Assembly: GCA_047602185.1 (NCBI GenBank) | Contig: JASGHY010000001.1 | Span: forward strand, 2,666,001 to 2,730,000 | Length of the DNA: 64,000 nucleotides | Source of the DNA: PMP191F sp047602185 | GTDB taxonomy: Bacteria > Bacteroidota > Bacteroidia > Chitinophagales > Chitinophagaceae | Reading direction: 5' to 3' | Shown here: positions 51,505 to 60,769 of the stretch, one piece after another | How the letters are laid out: every line of letters begins with the position of its first letter | How positions within the stretch are numbered: position 1 is the first letter of the stretch | Notes under the pieces: generated by a model | Seen by the model: the letters and a program-made list of their open reading frames with translations, nothing else | What the model was told of the DNA's origin: nothing | The model's database searches: none | Translations under genes and position numbers: made by a program

Positions 51505-52677
51505 ATGAAAACACCTTCATCACGACTACTTTCCATTGACGTATTCAGGGCCATCACCATGCTGTTGATGATCTTTGTAAACGATGTAAGCGGTGTACAC
51601 AATATACCAGCCTGGATCGATCATGCAGAGGCGCAGCAGGACCGCCTTGGATTTGCTGACACCATTTTCCCGGCCTTCCTCTTTATTGTAGGTCTCTCTC
51701 TCCCACTGGCTATTGAGAACCGCCGCAACAAACAACATTCTTTCGCCCGTATTACCTTATACATCATGTCCCGGTCACTTGCACTGATCGTCATGGGCTT
51801 TTTTCATGTAAACGGGGAAAATTACAGTAGCGCAGCACTCCTGCCCCATGCTGTATGGACCATTTTATTAACGCTCAGCTTTTTCGTTATCTGGCTCGAT
51901 TATCCGCGAACGCTTTCCAAAAACAAAAAATATCCGCTCATAGGCTGTGGTATTGCCCTGTTGATCTTGCTCGCCATACTTTACAAAGGAGGTTCGCCGG
52001 AATCACCCGAAGGACTGCAACCACACTGGTGGGGTATTCTTGGCCTCATTGGCTGGGCCTACCTGGTATGCGCACTGATCTTCCTCCTTGTACAGGGCGA
52101 ACTGTTATTATTAACAATAGCGCTTCTCATTCTCCTTATTATTAATCTGGCCACGCATACTGGCTGGTGGCATGTACACCTGCCGGTAATAGGTGATGCT
52201 TCTTCCGCTTCACTGGTCATGATGGGTGTTATAGCATCTGTTGCTTACAGAAAACTGGTTGCACAAAATGCTTACAAAAAGGTCTGGCTGTTCTTTACGA
52301 CAGCCGGTATTCTTTTAATTGCTGCAGGCCTTTTTGTGCGCCCTTATGCAGGCGGCATTTCAAAAATATATGCCACGCCTGCATGGGTATTTATCTGTAC
52401 AGGTATCAGCTTACTGGCCTTTACTTGCATTGCATGGCTGGTAGATGTACAGGGAAAATACAACTGGTTCAATATTATACGACCGGCAGGAACCAGTACA
52501 CTCACCTGTTACCTGCTGCCTTATATTCTCTACTCAGTTTTCGCCCTCGTCCATTTTCACTATCCACAGTTTATGAATGAAGGCATCGGAGGCATACTTC
52601 GCTCCTTCCTGGTAGCTTTTGTAATTGTTATAGCAACAGGATGGCTTGAGAAAAAACGCATCCGGTTAAAAGTATAG
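51505..52677 (+). CDS. DUF5009 / HGSNAT-like membrane acyltransferase
   Basis: 390 residues with about ten hydrophobic helices. The N-terminus LLSIDVFRAITMLLMIFVNDVSG and HAEAQQDRLGFADTIFPAFLFIVGLSLPLAIENRR match the DUF5009/HGSNAT-catalytic family, which move acyl groups on amino sugars across the membrane. In this CAZyme unit it may acetylate or deacetylate aminosugars or transport acyl groups (inference). The 15-bp gap to ThuA and 23-bp gap to GH9 indicate an operon. Confidence 0.88.
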   Translation: MKTPSSRLLSIDVFRAITMLLMIFVNDVSGVHNIPAWIDHAEAQQDRLGFADTIFPAFLFIVGLSLPLAIENRRNKQHSFARITLYIMSRSLALIVMGFFHVNGENYSSAALLPHAVWTILLTLSFFVIWLDYPRTLSKNKKYPLIGCGIALLILLAILYKGGSPESPEGLQPHWWGILGLIGWAYLVCALIFLLVQGELLLLTIALLILLIINLATHTGWWHVHLPVIGDASSASLVMMGVIASVAYRKLVAQNAYKKVWLFFTTAGILLIAAGLFVRPYAGGISKIYATPAWVFICTGISLLAFTCIAWLVDVQGKYNWFNIIRPAGTSTLTCYLLPYILYSVFALVHFHYPQFMNEGIGGILRSFLVAFVIVIATGWLEKKRIRLKV

Positions 52678-52700
52678 TCCCACTACAACACCTTATTGAT

Positions 52701-54464
52701 ATGAAACAATTGCTGAATTTAGTTTTAATACTTTTTCTCTCATCACCTGTTTACTGTGTACCCGTCATATACATCAACCAGGTTGGTTTCAACAGTCACC
52801 AACCCAAAATAGCAGTGATAGGCACAGATGCTCCGTTTACAGGTAATACAGCTTTCAACATTATTGCCGTTGGCAACACACAGCCTGCTTTTACAGGTAC
52901 AATAGGTGCGGCCACACAGATCGCAGAATGGAACGCCGGGAAATATTTCTATCGTGCAGATTTTTCAGCATTCCGGCAAACGGGTAAATACATCCTGTCA
53001 TTCACAGCGGGCAATAAGCTATATACCTCCGACACCTTCAGCATTGCCCCGCAATTCTGGGCTACAGACATCATTCCTTCCATTTTACATTATTACCGTA
53101 AACAACGGGCCAATACACCAAAAGAACTCGCAGCAGATGCACACATGCTGTTATATGGCAGCACCCAAACTGTAAACATACAAGGCGGCTGGTGCGATGC
53201 CTCCGGCGATGTAAGCAAATACTTTTCACACCTTGCCTATACCAATCTTATGCTGCCGCAGCAAACACCAATGGTTACCTGGTCCCTCATCAATACCAGG
53301 GAAGCCATACCAGGATTACTTATAGCGGCAAAGGCAAAAGACAGCATCGAGTCGGAAGCATTGTGGGGAGCTGATTACATTATGCGTTCCTTATCCCCTG
53401 AGGGATATTTTTACATGACAGTGTTCAGCTACTTCAAACCAGATCCTTCCGAACGACGTATTGTTGGCCTGCTGGCCAATAGTGTTACCACTTCTGATTA
53501 CCAATGTGCCTTCCGTGAAGGCGGTGGTATGGCCATTGCTGCATTAGCAAGAATTTCACGCTGGAAAATGAATGGCAGCTTCACTTCCCAACAATACCTC
53601 GAAGCAGCCAAACGGGCTTTTGCTCACCTCCTGGTTAATAACCTCCGGTACACAGACGATGGTAAAGAGAATATCCTCGATGATTATTGCGCACTCATGG
53701 CCGCCACTGAATTATGGATCACAACCGGTGAAGAGCTTTATCGTGATCAGGCGCGCAAACGTGCCGCCAATCTGCGCAACCGGATCACACCGGGTGGTTA
53801 TTTCATAGCAAACGATGCAAACCGCCCCTTCTGGCATGCAGCCGATGCTGGTCTACCTGTTATTGCACTTGTACGTTATGTACAACAGGAAAAAGAAGAA
53901 GCTTTACGTACTGCTACACTGCAAACCATCCGGCAGGCAGTAGATTATATTGTACAGGTTACCAACAAGGTCAGCAATCCTTTTGGCTATGCCCGCCAAA
54001 CCATTTTATATAAAGGAACCATTCAGGAAAGTTTCTTCATTCCACACCAGAACGAATCAGGCTGGTGGTGGCAGGGAGAAAACGCAAGGCTGGCATCACT
54101 GGCCTCTGCAGTATTGGCCGGCAGTAAAATATTATACAATAACAAAACAGATAGCTTAAAAAGAGATTCGCTGCAAACCTTTGCATCTATGCAATTGTCA
54201 TGGATTCTCGGATGCAACCCCTATTCCATGTGCTTCCTGTATGGCTGGGGAAAGAACAATGTCCCTTATATGGCCTCACAGTTTGGTCATGGTTCAGAAA
54301 AAGGCGGCATTTCAAACGGTATTACCGGCAAAGATGGCAACGAAGATGGTAGCGGTATTGATTTTAAAACAAGCGCCAACGGCAACGAATGGCGCTGGAC
54401 CGAACAATGGATCCCGCATGCTGCCTGGTTCCTGCAGGCTGTCACTGCACTATCAGCACAATAA
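52701..54464 (+). CDS. GH9 glycoside hydrolase with N-terminal Ig-like domain
   Basis: 587 residues. Signal peptide followed by an Ig-like CelD_N domain (about 20-115, IYINQVGFNSHQPKIAVI) and the (alpha/alpha)6 GH9 domain. GGWCDASGDVSKY has the two Asp (166, 170) of the GH9 nucleophile-binding motif, and NEWRWTEQWIPHAAWFLQAV gives the C-terminal Glu acid. Members are endoglucanases or exo-beta-glucosaminidases. Given the neighbouring GH18 and HGSNAT-like genes, a glucosaminidase or chitosan-related role is possible (inference). Confidence 0.92.
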   Translation: MKQLLNLVLILFLSSPVYCVPVIYINQVGFNSHQPKIAVIGTDAPFTGNTAFNIIAVGNTQPAFTGTIGAATQIAEWNAGKYFYRADFSAFRQTGKYILSFTAGNKLYTSDTFSIAPQFWATDIIPSILHYYRKQRANTPKELAADAHMLLYGSTQTVNIQGGWCDASGDVSKYFSHLAYTNLMLPQQTPMVTWSLINTREAIPGLLIAAKAKDSIESEALWGADYIMRSLSPEGYFYMTVFSYFKPDPSERRIVGLLANSVTTSDYQCAFREGGGMAIAALARISRWKMNGSFTSQQYLEAAKRAFAHLLVNNLRYTDDGKENILDDYCALMAATELWITTGEELYRDQARKRAANLRNRITPGGYFIANDANRPFWHAADAGLPVIALVRYVQQEKEEALRTATLQTIRQAVDYIVQVTNKVSNPFGYARQTILYKGTIQESFFIPHQNESGWWWQGENARLASLASAVLAGSKILYNNKTDSLKRDSLQTFASMQLSWILGCNPYSMCFLYGWGKNNVPYMASQFGHGSEKGGISNGITGKDGNEDGSGIDFKTSANGNEWRWTEQWIPHAAWFLQAVTALSAQ

Positions 54465-54492
54465 AAACACTATTCCATATTTTAACGATTGA

Positions 54493-55611
54493 ATGATCAT
54501 GAAATCTATCCTGCGCGTTACACTTGTTACCCTGTTATCAGTTTATAGCTGCATTGCGTATGCCCGTAAACCCAAACCTGTTATTATCGGTTATGTAGGC
54601 GGTTACCGTGGATTGGTAAATACCGACCAGATCGATGCCACCAAACTTACACATATCAACTATGCTTTTATAGATGTAAAAGACCATCGGGCATGGTTGC
54701 ACAATGAAAGAACAGACACCACCAATTTCAGAACGCTCAACCTATTGAAGCAAAAAAATCCCGATCTGAAAATACTGATCTCTATCGGCGGCTGGTCATG
54801 GAGTGAGAACTTTTCAGATGCCGTACTTACAGATACTGCCCGTAAAGCATTTGTAGAAAGTGCAGTGGGCATTATTGCGCAGTACAATCTTGATGGCGTA
54901 GATATTGACTGGGAATATCCCGGTATGCAGGGCGAGCAGGGAAATGTCTATCGTCCGGAAGATAAAGAAAACTATACCCTCATGTTCCGGGAGTTAAGAT
55001 TGGAACTGGATACATTACAGCAACAGACAGGCAGAAAATACCTGCTTACTACTGCAGTAGGCGGTTTTGAACAATTTCTTCATCACTCCGAAATGGGAAA
55101 GGCACAGCAATACCTCGACTACATTAACCTCATGACTTACGACTATAGCTGGGGTGTTGCAGGTCATCATACCAATCTCTATCATTCCGCCAGCTATGAA
55201 AATGAAAATTCAGCCAACAAAGCAGTTACAGCATTTATGGCTGCGGGCGTACCTGCATCCAAACTGGTAATGGGTATTGCTTTTTACGGCAGGGGGTCTA
55301 TTGTTGACAGTACGGCCAAACATCCGCTGCATCAGAAAATTGTTGGCACTACACATGGCGGCGGTTATTCCTATATCAAAGACAGTCTCGTAGACCAACA
55401 GGGATATCGCAGTTATTGGGACAAAAACGCCAAAGCGCCATACCTGTACAATGAAACAGAGCGCAAATTCATTTCCTACGACAATGAGCGCTCTGTAAAA
55501 TACAAATGCCGTTATATCAAAAAGAAAAAGATGGCCGGAGTTATGTTCTGGGAATACTCCTCCGACCCCAAAGGATATTTATTAACAGAAATTAATAAGG
55601 AGTTGAAGTAA
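54493..55611 (+). CDS. GH18 chitinase-like glycoside hydrolase
   Basis: 372 residues; signal peptide ending AYA. The GH18 motif DGVDIDWEYPG has catalytic Glu141, plus SIGGWSWSENFSDAV and YDYSWGVAGHHTN. This is a chitinase or endo-N-acetylglucosaminidase-type enzyme; the length suits the single-domain chitinases. It is the last gene of the ThuA-DUF5009-GH9-GH18 unit. No carbohydrate-binding module is evident. Two ATG codons (54493 and 54499) are equally plausible. Confidence 0.93.
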   Translation: MIMKSILRVTLVTLLSVYSCIAYARKPKPVIIGYVGGYRGLVNTDQIDATKLTHINYAFIDVKDHRAWLHNERTDTTNFRTLNLLKQKNPDLKILISIGGWSWSENFSDAVLTDTARKAFVESAVGIIAQYNLDGVDIDWEYPGMQGEQGNVYRPEDKENYTLMFRELRLELDTLQQQTGRKYLLTTAVGGFEQFLHHSEMGKAQQYLDYINLMTYDYSWGVAGHHTNLYHSASYENENSANKAVTAFMAAGVPASKLVMGIAFYGRGSIVDSTAKHPLHQKIVGTTHGGGYSYIKDSLVDQQGYRSYWDKNAKAPYLYNETERKFISYDNERSVKYKCRYIKKKKMAGVMFWEYSSDPKGYLLTEINKELK

Positions 55612-55650
55612 CGCTAAACGCAAAATGCTGAGCGCTGAAAACACCTCTCA

Positions 55651-56411
55651 TGGCGCAAGAGTTAGCGTAGCGCTCTCGTACCTGCCATATGCACCCGGTC
55701 TCAGACCGGAATTAATTTCACTCTTTTATCCGGCTTCAGCCGGTAGGCAGATGCTGTTAAATAAAACAAGGCATTCAGATAATGGCCTTCTTCTGGCGCG
55801 AGAGTTAGCGTAGTGCTCTCGTGCTTTCCATATGCACCCGGTCTCTGACCGGAATTTATATTCACTCTTTTTATCCGGCTTAAGCCAGTAAGCAGATGCT
55901 GTTAAATAAAACAAGTCATTCTTCTTCTGGCGCGAGAGTTAGCGCAGCGCTCTCGTGCCTGCCATATGCACCCGGTCTCTGACCGGAATTAACCTAACTC
56001 TCTCCTCTCCTGGCGCGAGAGTTAGCGTAGCGCTCTCGTGCCTGCCATATGCACCCGGTCTCTGACCGGAATTTATATTCACTCTTTTTATCCGGCTTTA
56101 GCCGGTAAGCACATGCTGTTAAATAAAGCAATGTATTCAGATAATTGCCTCGTTCTTCAGGACGGAGCCAACAATCCGGAAACAGCAGCTGGTATCTCTA
56201 ATCTGTGTACATCCGTACAATCTGTGGCAAACACCTCTCCTGGCGCGAGAGTTAGCGCAGCGCTCTCGTGTCTGCCATATGCACCCGGTCTCTGACCGGA
56301 ATTAACATCACTCTTTCTATCCGGCTCCAGCCGGTAGGCAGATGCTGCTAAATAAAACAATGCATTCAGCGAATTGCCTCGCCCTTCAGGACGGAGCCAA
56401 CAATCCAGAAA
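55651..56411. repeat. Array of five palindromic REP-like units
   Basis: Five units start at about 55651, 55794, 55928, 56011 and 56241 (spacing 143, 134, 83 and 230). Each has GCGAGAGTTAGCG..CGCTCTCG and CCGGTCTCTGACCGG palindromes, and four carry also CCGGCTTCAGCCGG-like. Two units share a longer tail (TTCAGGACGGAGCCAACAAT). They follow the chitinase gene. The hairpins could stabilise the mRNA, end transcription, or bind a DNA-processing enzyme. No RAYT gene is seen in this window. Confidence 0.75.
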
Positions 56412-56424
56412 CCAGCATCCGGCA

Positions 56425-56775
56425 ACCCAATCTCAAAATCCCTAAATCCCCAAATCAGCAGACTCTCCTCTTTATCTCTTTCCCTCTCTGTACTCCCTCT
56501 TAGCCTCCCAAATCCTAAAATCTGCGATCAATTACTTAGAAACTGCGCTTTTACTCTGGTCCCCTACTGGTAACTCACTGATCATTGATTGATTGCTGCC
56601 CAATGCTTTAAGCCGGACTTAAGCATGTTTTAAACCAAGAATACTACCCTAATCCATCATTCAAAAAGATAACAGACTGACTATCAAAATATAACTTGTG
56701 CTTTTAGTCTGCCATTTCAGATACTCGGCAACTGTATTAACCTAAAACTTACAACTTATAACCTACAACCAAGTA
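56425..56775. repeat. Intergenic repeat mosaic (H and A modules)
   Basis: AATCTCAAAATCCCTAAATC at the start (H, 8-bp period), AT-rich unique sequence, then CTAAAACTTACAACTTATAA and CCTACAACC (A) before the gene at 56822. Between them no gene is seen. Confidence 0.55.
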
Positions 56776-56821
56776 GCTATATCACTACATCCCATCCCAT
56801 TTCCCCTTTGTAACTTCAGTC

Positions 56822-57385
56822 ATGGCACGCCAGGTAGGACCCGTAAAATGGGAAAGAACGATTGGAGATCTCACGCTGTACAAGCTGGGAGACAAATGGT
56901 ATGCTCGCGCCAAAAGTAGTCTCAGCAGCAAGCGGGTAAAAACAAAGCCGGAGTTTGCCAAAACAAGAGAATACGCTTACCGCATGGGGATCGCTGCAAG
57001 ACTGGCTTCGATGATCTATAGCCAATTGCACGAAAGCTGGCAATTACACGAAGTCTACAAGAAGCTCACAGGCCTTGCCATGAAGAAATTAAACCTCGGC
57101 AGGGACCCTAATTATATTCTTGACGATTTAGAAGAACTGATGTATGAGCTGGGCTATCGTAACAATATTCCTTACCAAACGGTACAGCCCTTATCTGTCG
57201 CAATAAAAATACCACCAGCACAGGCAGAGACAACCACAGCAACAAACACTGCTACCACTAGCAGGACCACCATCAGGCGGAAAACAAAAAAGCTCACACT
57301 CGACGAACTGATAAACGCAGCAATAGAATACACTCCCCGCAAGTATCATCACAAACCAGAGCAATATCCACCACCTCCTGGATAA
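56822..57385 (+). CDS. Small basic protein of unknown function, paralogue of 18011-18658
   Basis: 187 residues. GDLTLYKLGDKWYARAKSSLSSKRVKTKPEFAKTREYAYRMGIAARLASMIYSQL, WQLHEVYKKLTGLAMKKL and DDLEELMYELGY match the paralogue at 18011 over about 100 residues. The C-terminal ~50 are rich in Thr/Arg and are not conserved. I recall similar unnamed Bacteroidota proteins beginning MARQ-x-G-x-(I/V)K-x-x-G-T-(I/L)GDL, but no function is known to me. It lies between the REP array and the 57430 element end. Confidence 0.75.
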   Translation: MARQVGPVKWERTIGDLTLYKLGDKWYARAKSSLSSKRVKTKPEFAKTREYAYRMGIAARLASMIYSQLHESWQLHEVYKKLTGLAMKKLNLGRDPNYILDDLEELMYELGYRNNIPYQTVQPLSVAIKIPPAQAETTTATNTATTSRTTIRRKTKKLTLDELINAAIEYTPRKYHHKPEQYPPPPG

Positions 57386-57429
57386 ACATAGAAGAAAGAC
57401 ACAAGATTCAGGAAATCAGAAAAGAGGAA

Positions 57430-57462
57430 TAGGGAATCAATCTCAATGAATTAAGCTCCTGT
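57430..57462. repeat. Degenerate end related to the 17326 element
   Basis: GGGAATCAATCTCAATGAAT, then TAAGCTCCTG. The first element reads AGGAATCAATGTCGTTGAAT, then TAAGCTCC. The two match with about five mismatches in 28. No partner inverted end is visible nearby. A hairpin CCTCC-ATT-GGAGG (57621-57633) ends the gap, possibly as terminator of the regulator gene. Confidence 0.45.
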
Positions 57463-57646
57463 TGGTTGCAATTAATAAAGAATGCAAAAAATGCAAAGTC
57501 GTCCTGGGGAACGAAGGACCTAACCCTGTCGCAATCATTAGCAAAGTTGCTTTACGGAGAACATCCTGGACATCGCATATTGAAAGTTTGCTACGAAAAT
57601 GCTTCCGGAGTTCCTAAGCCCCTCCATTGGAGGAATTGAGAGGCCC

Positions 57647-60556
57647 CTACGTCTTCGTCACACTCACCAGGAAATCCACCAGGTTTATTTCATTTTCAAG
57701 ACCCAGTTTTTTGCGTAAGCGATAACGGCTGGTCTCTACACCCCGGATAGAAATGTTCATCAGTTGCGCAATCTCCTTCGTAGAAAGACTAAGACGCAGA
57801 TAAGCAGCCAGTTTCAGTTCAGATGGCGAGAGATCCGGGTACAACTCTTTCAGTTTCTTCAGATAGTTTGTATGCACATTATCAAAGTGAATAGCAAACT
57901 GTTCCCATTCCTCATTATGATCCAGTTCCTTATCTATTATCCTGATGATCTTCTGGAATTCCTTCGACTCCTTCTCATTGTCTGCATTGGTTTTATAATG
58001 CAGCAGGGTTTCCTTCAATCCCGAAAACACTTCCATCTTACGAACCATATTCATGGCAGAAGTAGCCAGTTCTGAATTTTTATGTTCCAGTTCAGCCTGC
58101 AGCTTTTCATTCGTAAGCTGTATGATCTGCTTCTCGTTTTTACTGATCTCTATTTCGTGCAACATCTGCAGCTGTTTCTGCTCTTCATTATACTTACGTT
58201 GTTGCTCCTTCAGCTTTATTTTCTCCTGGCGTTGATACTTCTGCTGCTGACGTTTATAAAAGAAATAAAGCAATCCAAAACCAATGAGCGTATATAAGAA
58301 ATAAGCCAGCCAGGTACGATACCAGGGCGGTAAAATGGTAAATGAATAAGTTGCTATTGGCGATTCGTTATCAACATTATTCCTGCATTTCACTTTAAAA
58401 GTATAACTGCCGGCAGGAAGGTTCGTATAATCCCTTTCCGTTTTCTTTGACCAGGCAGACCATCCTCTGTCAAAGCCATCCAGCCAGTAGCTGTATTCAG
58501 TGTTCTGCTCCTGCCCATATAGGGTAGAAGAACTTTCAAAATGCAGTGAATTATGCCGGTACTCTATCTCAGGAATTGGCAATAAGGTCTGGTCGCGGTA
58601 ACCGCCAAATACAAGACCATTCTTTTTAGTGGTAGATGTCACATTCCTGATCAGCACTTTCAATGGATACTTGCTTTTTCTATACTCGGCATAGTTGATA
58701 TGAAAAAAGCCTTTCTCTCCTGCTATAAATACGTTATTACTGTCTATAATATTGATATGCTCAAAGCCACCTGCCATGATCTTATTGTCCAGTTCAGGAA
58801 TATTCACAATACGTGGCTGACCTTTACTCCGGTCAACAACAGCAACCTTACGATCGCCTGTAAACCAGATATTCCCCTGCTTATCTTCTTTCATATAGCT
58901 TACGGGGATACTGCCAAAAATACCTCCGAAATAAGCGGAAGGTGAAAAATCATTGGCAAGACTGTCATACTCAAAGATGCCCTTGTCTGAGGTCAAAACA
59001 ATTCTTTTCCCTACCCTGAAGAGATGGTTATGATTAGCAGACAGAATGTTTTTCTTATCCTCAATAAACCTGGCAACCGGCTTGCCCTCCTCATCAAATG
59101 TAATCTTATAAATACCTCTGTAGGGGTGCACAACCCATACTACATTTTTATCAATAACAATGTATCGCGCAGATTCAAACTGTGCGTTTATTTTCGGATT
59201 GGTAATAACACCATTACTATAATTGTAGAAATTCAAACCGTTATAAGTGCCTGCCAGCATTACCGGTGAAGGATTTACAGGATAAAGCGGCATAAAGGTC
59301 CAGAACCCGGTCTTTGTATCAATAGGTATAGCATTATTATTCTCAATCAAAAAGGCACCTTTATTATGCGCCATCAGCAATTTATCATTCACCTCGGAAA
59401 GGTTCCACACCTGTCCCTGCGTATTCTTAACAAATTCAAAAGTGCCGTTAGTATAGCTCAGGTCTTTATTATTAGTTGTCAGCGGCACCCTGTATACGCC
59501 GGTAGCAACACCCAGGTACAACTCGTTATTGTGAATAATAGAAGTATAGCCGGAGTTCTTATCATCCTGCTCAGGAAAAATATTTTTAATTGAATTACTA
59601 TAGGTGATCAGGTCGATACCGTTATCAAGACCAAGCCAGAGATTCTTGTCTTTATCCAGTGCCAGGCTAAGGATATTATTATTCTGGATCCCTTCCTTTT
59701 TAGAAAACTTCTGGATAAAGTGTCCCGCTTTATTGATGATAAAACAACCGCCCAGGTTAGTAGCTATCGCAATCCTGTCCGGGCCCAGCAAACTTGCAGA
59801 AGAAATATTATTGGCTGCCAGCGCCTTAATATCAGGTGTTTCAAAAACCGAAACGGTATCTCCATGCAGCATAAATAAGCCGTGCGACATAGAAAGAAGC
59901 AAAAGGCTATCGGGGCCAAAATTCAATACCGATCTTATTTGCAGATCCTGGGGTAAAGCACCCGTTTTAATACGTGCCACCCATTGACCATTGCGAAAAG
60001 ACATCAGGCCCCGGCTGCTTTCATAAGCGATCAATTCGTTACCTGCCAGGCCAAGATACCCCCAGTTAACACCATTATGCACATTGATCTTATTCCCTTC
60101 AAACTCAAGGATCTTTTTGTTCGAGCGAAAAAACACATGCTTCTGAAACAGGCATATATTCCAAATATCCGCAAAATCATTTTCACCGCTGGGCAAATAG
60201 CTTTTAAGCGAGGTATAGGTCAACTCACTGTTCTGATCCGGGGCAAAATAACCAAACTCAGCTTGCCCGCCCACATAGATCCTTCCTTCATCAGCTATCG
60301 CCAGTGAACGGACTATTGTTTTATTAGGTAAAGAATAGTTACGCCACCAGGCCCCGTCAAATGCCAGCAAACCACTGTTATTGGCAAAGTACATGATACC
60401 GCTCTTTCCCTGTGCGATATTCCAGTTCTGGCTGCCTGCGTTATAAGCCTGCTTCTGGTAATTAACAATATTGGGGATGCCGATAGTATTCTGGGCGTAA
60501 GCCGTGATAGACAATACAATAGCAATCGTTACAAAAAATGCCTTCCGCATTTGCAT
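57647..60556 (-). CDS. Propeller/Y_Y_Y membrane regulator with LuxR DNA-binding domain
   Basis: 969 residues (start at 60556 or, two codons later, 60550), signal peptide ending TAYAQ. A long beta-propeller (about 25-690, NLWLGLDNGIDLI, NIWFTGDRKVAVVDRS repeats) and a Y_Y_Y domain (about 690-765, SYWLDGFDRGWSAWSKKTERDYTNLPAGSYTF) would be periplasmic. One membrane helix (WLAYFLYTLIGFGLLYFFY) leads to a coiled coil (about 790-850) and a LuxR-type HTH in the last 65 residues (LSPSELKLAAYLRLSLSTKEIAQLMNISIRGVETSRYRLRKKLG). There is no kinase or receiver domain: a one-component, membrane-spanning regulator. Confidence 0.9.
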   Translation of the reverse strand: MQMRKAFFVTIAIVLSITAYAQNTIGIPNIVNYQKQAYNAGSQNWNIAQGKSGIMYFANNSGLLAFDGAWWRNYSLPNKTIVRSLAIADEGRIYVGGQAEFGYFAPDQNSELTYTSLKSYLPSGENDFADIWNICLFQKHVFFRSNKKILEFEGNKINVHNGVNWGYLGLAGNELIAYESSRGLMSFRNGQWVARIKTGALPQDLQIRSVLNFGPDSLLLLSMSHGLFMLHGDTVSVFETPDIKALAANNISSASLLGPDRIAIATNLGGCFIINKAGHFIQKFSKKEGIQNNNILSLALDKDKNLWLGLDNGIDLITYSNSIKNIFPEQDDKNSGYTSIIHNNELYLGVATGVYRVPLTTNNKDLSYTNGTFEFVKNTQGQVWNLSEVNDKLLMAHNKGAFLIENNNAIPIDTKTGFWTFMPLYPVNPSPVMLAGTYNGLNFYNYSNGVITNPKINAQFESARYIVIDKNVVWVVHPYRGIYKITFDEEGKPVARFIEDKKNILSANHNHLFRVGKRIVLTSDKGIFEYDSLANDFSPSAYFGGIFGSIPVSYMKEDKQGNIWFTGDRKVAVVDRSKGQPRIVNIPELDNKIMAGGFEHINIIDSNNVFIAGEKGFFHINYAEYRKSKYPLKVLIRNVTSTTKKNGLVFGGYRDQTLLPIPEIEYRHNSLHFESSSTLYGQEQNTEYSYWLDGFDRGWSAWSKKTERDYTNLPAGSYTFKVKCRNNVDNESPIATYSFTILPPWYRTWLAYFLYTLIGFGLLYFFYKRQQQKYQRQEKIKLKEQQRKYNEEQKQLQMLHEIEISKNEKQIIQLTNEKLQAELEHKNSELATSAMNMVRKMEVFSGLKETLLHYKTNADNEKESKEFQKIIRIIDKELDHNEEWEQFAIHFDNVHTNYLKKLKELYPDLSPSELKLAAYLRLSLSTKEIAQLMNISIRGVETSRYRLRKKLGLENEINLVDFLVSVTKT

Positions 60557-60769
60557 CTACATATTTCGCGATAAAAATAATCACTTCGCACAGTGTAACA
60601 AAAATTGTTGGGGAAATACCGTTTTACGGCTGACAAGCGGAAGCCCGTTACTATATATTGCTGCAAATATTAGTTATCTTTAAAGAGCAGTATTCCCTTA
60701 GCCTGTTTTTACATTGTTGTATTATCTACGTTGACAAACCTTCCCCGGGGCTTGTATAAACCTTATTTT

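Noticed and set aside
44490..55611. Canonical Bacteroidota PUL
   Set aside because: No SusC/SusD homologue in the region, so it was described as a CAZyme cluster only.
55651..56411. CRISPR array
   Set aside because: Units are palindromic, long (about 60-140 bp), irregularly spaced, and the sequence between them is repeated as well; no cas genes are present.
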